A stretch of DNA of 64,000 bases, taken from assembly GCF_018403325.1 (NCBI RefSeq), contig NZ_BOSL01000003.1:333657-397656 (forward strand). The letters run 5' to 3'. The stretch's first letter is position 1, and the number at the start of each line of letters is the position of its first letter. Positions 59,188 to 64,000 of this stretch are shown here, in pieces. The DNA is from Paenibacillus vini. Its GTDB lineage: Bacteria > Bacillota > Bacilli > Paenibacillales > Paenibacillaceae. A program made the translations under genes and the position numbers. Below the pieces are notes generated by a model. The model saw only the letters and a list, made by a program, of their open reading frames with translations. It did not search any database and was not told where the DNA came from.

Positions 59188-60576
59188 TTGAAAACAGTCG
59201 TCATCATTGGCGGAGGTATTACAGGCATGTCCGCGGCCTATTATCTGAATCGCGAGATTAAGGAGCGGAATCTGGATGCCCGCATTGTGGTCGTGGAGTC
59301 TTACGGCAAATTGGGCGGTAAAATCAATACTATTTCAAGCAATGGTTTTGTCATGGAAGCTGGCGCAGACTCGATCGTGACGAGGAAGCCTAATATGGAT
59401 CAATTGATCGACGAGTTGGGCCTGCGGGACGAGGTTGTCTATAATGCAACAGGCAAATCGTTCATATACGCGGATGGCAGACTGAAGCCGATTCCGGAAG
59501 AGGCGGTGTTCGGTATCCCGTTGAGCCTGGAATCGCTGGCGAACAGCGAGCTGATTTCGGCCGAAGGAAAAGTGGAAGCCTTAAAGGATTACTACACAAC
59601 GAACGACGGACAATTTACCGAAAATGATTCGGTAGGCCAATTTCTCGAAGCCTTTCTCGGCAAAGAGATTGTGGAAAAGCAGATCGGTCCCGTTTTGTCC
59701 GGGGTTTATTCCGGCAAGCTCCATGAGCTTACGATTGCATCTACACTTCCTTATTTGCTGGATTACAAAAACAAGTACGGCAGTATCATGAAGGGATTGG
59801 CGGAAAACCGTCAGGTTTTCAAGGGGAAGGGAGACCGTAAATTTTTCTCCTTTCAAAACGGGGTTTCGACTTTGGTAGACAAGATGGAAAGCGAACTACC
59901 TGAGGCGGAATTTATAATTGGAGTGGGAGCCGAATCGATTGCAAAGTCGGGCGAGCAATATACGATTACGCTATCCGATCAAAGGGAGATTGTAGCGGAT
60001 TGCGCCGTACTTGCCACTTCGCATGCCGTGGCCCAATCCGTTCTTAATGATTCTGAGTTGAACGAAGATTTTAACGAATTAAAAAATAGCTCAATGATCA
60101 GCGTGTATCTCGGCTTCGATATTCCCGACGAGCAATTGCCCGCGGACGGGACCGGTTTTATCGTATCGGAATCGGAAGATGTTATATGCAACGCTTGTAC
60201 CTGGACTAGCCGCAAATGGAGCCATACTTCAGCAGAGAGCCGTCTTTTGGTGCGCCTATTCTATAAGAGCTCGGGATCGTCGTTCGGCAAGCTTCAAAGT
60301 ATGTCAAAAGAGGACCTGCTGCAGGTCGCTCTTCAAGATATCAAAAGCAGTTTAGGTATTGAAGCTCAGCCAGTCACACATTTGGTGACCAAGTGGCTGG
60401 AGGAGATGCCGAATTACCATATTAAGCATCATGAGCTGGTGCAATCGCTGGAGAAGAAAATGTCCGCAGCTTATCCAGGTATTTTTTTGGCGGGTTGCTC
60501 CTATTATGGAGTCGGTATTCCGGACTGTATCGCTAACGGGCAAAAGACAGCCGAACGGATTGCCGAACGATTGTAG
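59188..60576 (+). CDS. hemY: HemY/CgoX, protoporphyrinogen/coproporphyrinogen III oxidase
   Basis: 462 residues from a TTG start at 59188 with GAGGTGGA upstream; length as in B. subtilis HemY (470). FAD-binding start KTVVIIGGGITGMSAAYYLNRE, then VVESYGKLGGKINTISSNGFVMEAGADSIVTRKP in parts. Other family points are GPVLSGVYSGKLHELTIASTLP and AGCSYYGVGIPDCIANGQKTAERI (parts). In Gram-positive bacteria it oxidises coproporphyrinogen III for heme synthesis. No hemE or hemH lies next to it. Confidence 0.95.
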   Translation: MKTVVIIGGGITGMSAAYYLNREIKERNLDARIVVVESYGKLGGKINTISSNGFVMEAGADSIVTRKPNMDQLIDELGLRDEVVYNATGKSFIYADGRLKPIPEEAVFGIPLSLESLANSELISAEGKVEALKDYYTTNDGQFTENDSVGQFLEAFLGKEIVEKQIGPVLSGVYSGKLHELTIASTLPYLLDYKNKYGSIMKGLAENRQVFKGKGDRKFFSFQNGVSTLVDKMESELPEAEFIIGVGAESIAKSGEQYTITLSDQREIVADCAVLATSHAVAQSVLNDSELNEDFNELKNSSMISVYLGFDIPDEQLPADGTGFIVSESEDVICNACTWTSRKWSHTSAESRLLVRLFYKSSGSSFGKLQSMSKEDLLQVALQDIKSSLGIEAQPVTHLVTKWLEEMPNYHIKHHELVQSLEKKMSAAYPGIFLAGCSYYGVGIPDCIANGQKTAERIAERL

Positions 60577-60591
60577 ATTTTATTTGGAAAA

Positions 60592-60621
60592 TTGATTCAT
60601 GGACGATGTGACGGTTATATA
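60592..60621 (+). promoter_or_regulatory. candidate promoter of a short transcript
   Basis: TTGATT (60592-60597) and TATATA (60616-60621) with an 18-bp spacer lie directly after hemY. With the terminator at 60820 they would define a transcript of about 230 nt. Confidence 0.4.
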
Positions 60622-60642
60622 TAAGATAAGTGGGAAGTGGTA

Positions 60643-60769
60643 ATGATCAAAAGCAGACGGATGTCATATATTTTATGCTCCGGAAAGGCGTTGATTCACC
60701 ATGAACTCTCTTGGAAAAAGGAAGAGACGAAAGAAATTGCTTCGTTTCTTATCCGGTAGAATACCCTAG
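60643..60769 (+). other. two overlapping short ORFs in a possible small transcript
   Basis: A 38-residue frame runs from the ATG at 60643 to 60759 (MIKSRRMSYILCSGKALIHH start). A 22-residue, very basic frame begins inside it at 60701 in another phase and ends at 60769 (MNSLGKRKRRKKLLRFLSGR). Neither has a strong ribosome binding site. The 361-bp gap between hemY and the aminopeptidase holds nothing else apart from the promoter and two terminators, so a small protein or a small RNA is possible. Confidence 0.35.
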
Positions 60770-60819
60770 CAATTGGAAAATTGCTTAATCTCGTAATATC
60801 GCTTCCCACGTTTAGAGGG

Positions 60820-60853
60820 CTCTGCGGTTTCCAAACCGCGGAGTCTTCTTTTT
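60820..60853 (+). terminator. plus-strand terminator after the hemY region
   Basis: CTCTGCGGTTT (60820-60830) pairs with AAACCGCGGAG (60833-60843), 11 bp with one G-T pair, followed by TCTTCTTTTT. It ends either hemY or the short transcript at about 60628. Confidence 0.9.
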
Positions 60854-60863
60854 GTGCAAAAAT

Positions 60864-60919
60864 AAAAAGATCACTGTCGTTCGCTAATCCAATGGATGAG
60901 CATAGACAATGATCTTTTT
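60864..60919 (-). terminator. minus-strand terminator of the aminopeptidase gene
   Basis: AAAAAGATCACTGTC (60864-60878) pairs with GACAATGATCTTTTT (60905-60919) with one mismatch. On the minus strand it is followed by TATTTTTG. It begins 19 nt beyond the aminopeptidase stop. Confidence 0.82.
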
Positions 60920-60937
60920 AATGGGAAGATTCAAATA

Positions 60938-62167
60938 TTAAGCCCAGTTCCCTTTGCGGAAAACCGGTTCGATCGTTCCGTCTTCCAGTTCGCCATCGAT
61001 GTCTAATTCAGCCGAGCCGATCATAAAGTCGACATGCGTTAAGCTGACGTTCGCCCCTTTAGCCAAAAGCTCCTGTTTGGAAAGTTTGGTGCCCCCTTCA
61101 ATATTCACTGGATAAGAGCTGCCCAGCGCAAAGTGGCAGGAGGCATTTTCATCTACCCCCGTGTTGTAAAAAATACGATTCAAACGCGATATTGGAGAGT
61201 CATGCGGTACGAGCGCGATTTCGCCAAGGAAGGAAGCTCCTTCATCAGTGGCGAGCAGGGAAGTAAGGTGCTCACGACCTGATTTCGCTTGATAGTCCGT
61301 TACTTTTCCGTCCTTAAACGTCAGTTGGATGCCTTCCACCAGCCGTCCATTCAAATTAAGAGGTAGAGTGCTTGTAACTGTTCCGTTGACCCCTGTCCGA
61401 TGGGGCATGGAGTAAATTTCTTCGGTCGGCATATTCGCTACGAAATAGACGCCAGCTTCATTGTGATCGCCGCCCCCGAGCCACAGATGTCCTTCCGGAA
61501 GCTCCACCTTGAGGTCCGTACCAGGAGCTCGATAGTGCAGGCGCTTATAGCGTTTGTTGTTCATGTAATTCTGTCTTTGTTTCAGATTGCCGATATGTTC
61601 TTGCCAAGCGGCCACGGGATCATCGTTGCCAACCCGGTTCATTAAAAATACCGCTTCCCACATCGCATCAATCCGTTCGGACTCAGGCAGATCTGCAAAT
61701 ACTTTGTTTGCCCAAGCTTGAGTCGGAGCCTTAATCAGCGACCAACTGACTTTATTAGTGCGAATGTAGCCTTGAAATTTCTCACGGGCCATGGCTGCAG
61801 CCTTAACAGCTGTAGATACTTTCGTTCCGTCAACTCCCTTAAGCAGCATGGGATCGGGAACTTTAATGTGCAGTAGAGCGCCTCCGCCTTCGGCCAATTG
61901 CTCCATCATATCAGCCTGCCATTTTGGGTAATACTCAAAGGAATTATCCGGGGCCTTCTCGTATCGAATGCGTGAGATCATTTCATCATCCCATTCGACT
62001 TGAACATATTTTGCACCGGCTTCATAAGCCTTGGAAACAATTAAGCGGGTGAATTGAACGGTCTCGAGCGGAGATTGAACGATGAGAACCTGCCCGGGCT
62101 GTATATTTACACCTACCTTTACGACCAACTCGGCGTATTTTTCCAATAACTTGTCGAAATCTTTCAT
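60938..62167 (-). CDS. ampS: M29-family aminopeptidase (AmpS/PepS-like)
   Basis: 409 residues starting MKDFDKLLEKYAELVVKVGVNI (quoted in part). Co- or zinc-dependent cytoplasmic aminopeptidase. M29 landmarks are present: WLGGGDHNEAGVYFVANMPTEEIYSMP (metal Glu), LATDEGASFLGEIALVPHDSPIS (Glu), ENASCHFALGSSYP (His and Tyr) and LTHVDFMIGSAELDIDG (His and Asp). Length equals family norm (about 410). The transcript ends at the hairpin 60864-60919. Confidence 0.95.
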   Translation of the reverse strand: MKDFDKLLEKYAELVVKVGVNIQPGQVLIVQSPLETVQFTRLIVSKAYEAGAKYVQVEWDDEMISRIRYEKAPDNSFEYYPKWQADMMEQLAEGGGALLHIKVPDPMLLKGVDGTKVSTAVKAAAMAREKFQGYIRTNKVSWSLIKAPTQAWANKVFADLPESERIDAMWEAVFLMNRVGNDDPVAAWQEHIGNLKQRQNYMNNKRYKRLHYRAPGTDLKVELPEGHLWLGGGDHNEAGVYFVANMPTEEIYSMPHRTGVNGTVTSTLPLNLNGRLVEGIQLTFKDGKVTDYQAKSGREHLTSLLATDEGASFLGEIALVPHDSPISRLNRIFYNTGVDENASCHFALGSSYPVNIEGGTKLSKQELLAKGANVSLTHVDFMIGSAELDIDGELEDGTIEPVFRKGNWA

Positions 62168-62349
62168 TATAAAATTCCTCCCTGTTAAAGCTCCTTAATT
62201 TAATAATTATAAGGGAACGGGGGGACAGGGGCAAAATGAAGTGGGAGAGGGTTCGCGCTGAGTGGGTACATGGGCGTTGAAGTATAATATCCACGGCTTT
62301 GTCTCAGATTAGGAAAGAAGAAGAAACCGATTTTGAGGAGGTAATAATC

Positions 62350-62619
62350 GTGCAGGAAAATCCCTTTTCCAGTTTACAATCGCAAAACCCGATATCCCAC
62401 GCCCAGGAATCTGTTGAGAATTTTCATCGGGCCTTGAAGCAGGCACAATCCCATCCGTCTGAGGAGACGGTGCAGAACGCCCGCAATGCGTTGAACAAAG
62501 CGGAGAACTCAGTGGCCCAAGCTGAAGGGCGTATGAACCAAGAGCCGATAGAACGGGCAAAAGAAAGTCTGGAGGAAGACCGGCTGAAGTTGGAGCAAGT
62601 GGAAAACCACTTGAAATGA
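62350..62619 (+). CDS. small coiled-coil protein of unknown function
   Basis: 89 residues from a GTG start at 62350 behind GAGGAGGT; upstream in-frame codons lack a site. Glu/Gln/Ala/Asn-rich helical sequence with heptad-like repeats (ESVENFHRALKQAQ, ARNALNKAENSVAQAEGRM, AKESLEEDRLKLEQVE). No membrane segment. It lies 41 nt before the VOC gene and may share its transcript. No family recognised. Confidence 0.65.
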   Translation: MQENPFSSLQSQNPISHAQESVENFHRALKQAQSHPSEETVQNARNALNKAENSVAQAEGRMNQEPIERAKESLEEDRLKLEQVENHLK

Positions 62620-62660
62620 TTGTATGATAGCATGGACTACTTAAGAGGAGCGTGAAACTC

Positions 62661-63086
62661 ATGGCCATGCAATTAACTCCGTACTTAACGATGGATGGGA
62701 ACGCTAAAGAAGCTATCGCTTTTTATAAAGAAGCGTTGGAAGCCGAGATCGTTTATATGCAGACTTTTGGCGAAATGCCGGAAAACCCCGAATTTCCTTT
62801 GCCTCCGGAGATGAAAGACCGCGTGTCTTACGCGTCGTTGAAGGTCGGAGAATCGGAGTTTATGTTCTCCGATGCTTTTCCCGGACAGAAACAGCAAATG
62901 GGCGGAATGTTATCCATCTGCCTCACTACGGATGATGCGGAGAAAACGGAGCGGATCTTTAATGCTTTGTGCAAGGGAGGCATCATTGAGATGCCGCTGC
63001 AAAAGACTTTTTTCAGTCCGGCTTACGGAATGGTTACCGACAAGTTCGGCGTCTTGTTTCAAGTCTTTACAAAGGCGCTACAATAA
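62661..63086 (+). CDS. VOC-family (PhnB/glyoxalase-like) protein
   Basis: 141 residues from the ATG at 62661, behind AAGAGGAGCG; a GTG at 62652 overlaps that site. Double beta-alpha-beta-beta-beta fold of the PhnB/YcgB group: LTPYLTMDGNAKEAIAFYKEALEAEIVYMQTFGEMP in parts, RVSYASLKVGESEFMFSDAFPG, and MVTDKFGVLFQVFTK. These proteins usually bind a metal, but the canonical ligands are incomplete here, so enzyme function is uncertain. Confidence 0.9.
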   Translation: MAMQLTPYLTMDGNAKEAIAFYKEALEAEIVYMQTFGEMPENPEFPLPPEMKDRVSYASLKVGESEFMFSDAFPGQKQQMGGMLSICLTTDDAEKTERIFNALCKGGIIEMPLQKTFFSPAYGMVTDKFGVLFQVFTKALQ

Positions 63087-63110
63087 TAACAGCTAATTGT
63101 CTCAAGTCCA

Positions 63111-63137
63111 AAATCCGCGGAAACGCGGGTTTTTTTC
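63111..63137 (+). terminator. terminator of the VOC gene
   Basis: AAATCCGCG (63111-63119) pairs with CGCGGGTTT (63124-63132) around a GAAA tetraloop, with one T-G pair, followed by more T. It isolates the rRNA promoter region. Confidence 0.9.
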
Positions 63138-63282
63138 TAGATGCTGAACCTTCATATAGAAGAATCCGAAATAGAGATACAGCTGGAAGGATATACAATT
63201 AGCATTATCAAAACAGTCATGTTAAGATAAATGTCCGGTCAAGTTGAACACATCAATTAAACCGGTTGGAAAAAATTATAAC

Positions 63283-63311
63283 TTGTGCTTCAAAAGCGAA
63301 TGTGTTAAATT
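63283..63311 (+). promoter_or_regulatory. rRNA operon promoter P1
   Basis: TTGTGC (63283-63288), a 17-bp spacer and TAAATT (63306-63311). The 15-mer ATTATTATTCCGGCC that starts inside this -10 is repeated at the second promoter, which suggests a duplicated initiation region. Confidence 0.6.
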
Positions 63312-63366
63312 ATTATTCCGGCCGCAAAAACGGCTGAACGATCAGAGAGTTGGTAAGTATTTCTGG

Positions 63367-63396
63367 TTGCCAACATACAGATCGATATGGTATATT
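63367..63396 (+). promoter_or_regulatory. rRNA operon promoter P2
   Basis: TTGCCA (63367-63372), an 18-bp spacer and TATATT (63391-63396), followed by the same ATTATTATTCCGGCC as in P1 (63394-63408). After it comes TTTGAAAACTGAACAACGAG, the leader found before Bacillales rRNA genes. Nothing else was found in the 63138-63657 leader. Confidence 0.7.
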
Positions 63397-63657
63397 ATTA
63401 TTCCGGCCATTTTGAAGCGCCGGATTGATAAGTGAAGTTGATCTTTGAAAACTGAACAACGAGTGAGTATTAAATAGATGGATTTTAAATCGACTTTGTG
63501 TCAATTGAAATTCCATCCTAAGAGAATTAATTTTCTCGTCAGTTTCAAAATGAGCAAGTCAAACACCTTGATGGAACACCTCTTACCTTCGGGTTTGAGA
63601 CTCCTTCCATCTCGGATGAAAAATCCTTCGGTCGTTGATCGAATGATTTGTTCATCC

Positions 63658-64000
63658 TTTATTGGAGAGTTTGATCCTGGCTCAGGACGAACGCTGGCGG
63701 CGTGCCTAATACATGCAAGTCGAGCGGACTTGACGGAGTGCTTGCACTCCTGATGGTTAGCGGCGGACGGGTGAGTAACACGTAGGCAACCTGCCCGTAA
63801 GACTGGGATAACTACCGGAAACGGTAGCTAATACCGGATAATTTATTTCATCGTATGGTGAGATAATGAAAGGCGGAGCAATCTGTCACTTACGGATGGG
63901 CCTGCGGCGCATTAGCTAGTTGGTGGGGTAACGGCTCACCAAGGCGACGATGCGTAGCCGACCTGAGAGGGTGAACGGCCACACTGGGACTGAGACACGG
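63658..64000 (+). rRNA. rrs: 16S ribosomal RNA, 5' end (partial)
   Basis: Begins TTTATTGGAGAGTTTGATCC, the usual Firmicute 5' end. Universal segments follow: GGACGAACGCTGGCGGCGTG, CCTAATACATGCAAGTCGAG, GGCGGACGGGTGAGTAACAC and GGCCACACTGGGACTGAGAC at the window edge. The variable V1 loop (GGACTTGACGGAGTGCTTGC region) is of the Paenibacillus kind. About 340 of 1550 nt are inside the window. Confidence 0.97.

Overview
The window comes from a spore-forming Firmicute, most likely Paenibacillus or a close relative. The grounds are a Bacillales-type 16S rRNA start at the right edge, a gerK-type spore germination operon, a bacillithiol-dependent FosB, a Bacillus-style FadR regulon, c-di-AMP and guanidine riboswitches, a collagen-like/DUF4183 pair, strong GGAGG ribosome binding sites and roughly 50% GC. 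No phage, plasmid, transposase, CRISPR array or tRNA gene was seen.

Layout. 1-967: the 5' part of a secreted Ig-like protein on the minus strand, behind a perfect 20-bp cre-like palindrome. 1254-9336: a potassium module of two consecutive c-di-AMP riboswitches, each followed by a terminator, then an unrecognised Rossmann-like gene, kdpF, kdpA, kdpB, kdpC and an unusual kdpD made of two tandem KdpD/USP units with no histidine kinase. 9344-17168: a secreted TIM-barrel-like protein, a DsbA-family oxidoreductase, a SigA-like sigma factor without region 1.1, an S1 protease, a divergent DUF4183/collagen-like pair, fosB and a radical SAM protein. 17572-20244: mqnD and a very GC-rich mqnB (futalosine route to menaquinone), then the flavoenzyme namA. 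20439-27764: a CWB2 lipoprotein, a small secreted protein, a two-component system with a coupled small membrane protein, a guanidine-I riboswitch with a two-subunit SMR exporter, a DUF4062 gene coupled to a 63-residue ORF, and a nitroreductase.

30051-42966 is a compact fatty-acid degradation block: etfA, etfB and fadR on the minus strand; fadF, fadN, fadA, fadE, an acyl-CoA ligase and a thioesterase on the plus strand. A perfect FadR box and a cre-like site lie in the divergent gap. fadH, an atypical 2,4-dienoyl-CoA reductase, lies a few kilobases away at 49681-50541. In between are a MarR/MFS efflux pair, gerKA-gerKC-gerKB and an M14-type hydrolase. 51075-63086 holds a GH8 glycosidase with a discoidin domain, a SWIM/SNF2 helicase, an aldo/keto reductase, a TipA/Mta-type MerR activator with a textbook 19-bp-spacer promoter, hemY, an M29 aminopeptidase and small genes. 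The window ends in the promoters, leader and first ~340 nt of a 16S rRNA.

The most unusual signal is a family of four intergenic elements at 17219, 22065, 38596 and 57532. Each is 183-185 nt long. In each, two forward boxes lie exactly 50 nt apart and two inverted boxes lie 49-50 nt apart, so the whole element can fold as nested hairpins. The boxes begin CTAACGRAC or CTAACGGAC and usually continue to an ACCTTATT-like tail. I know of no name for it.
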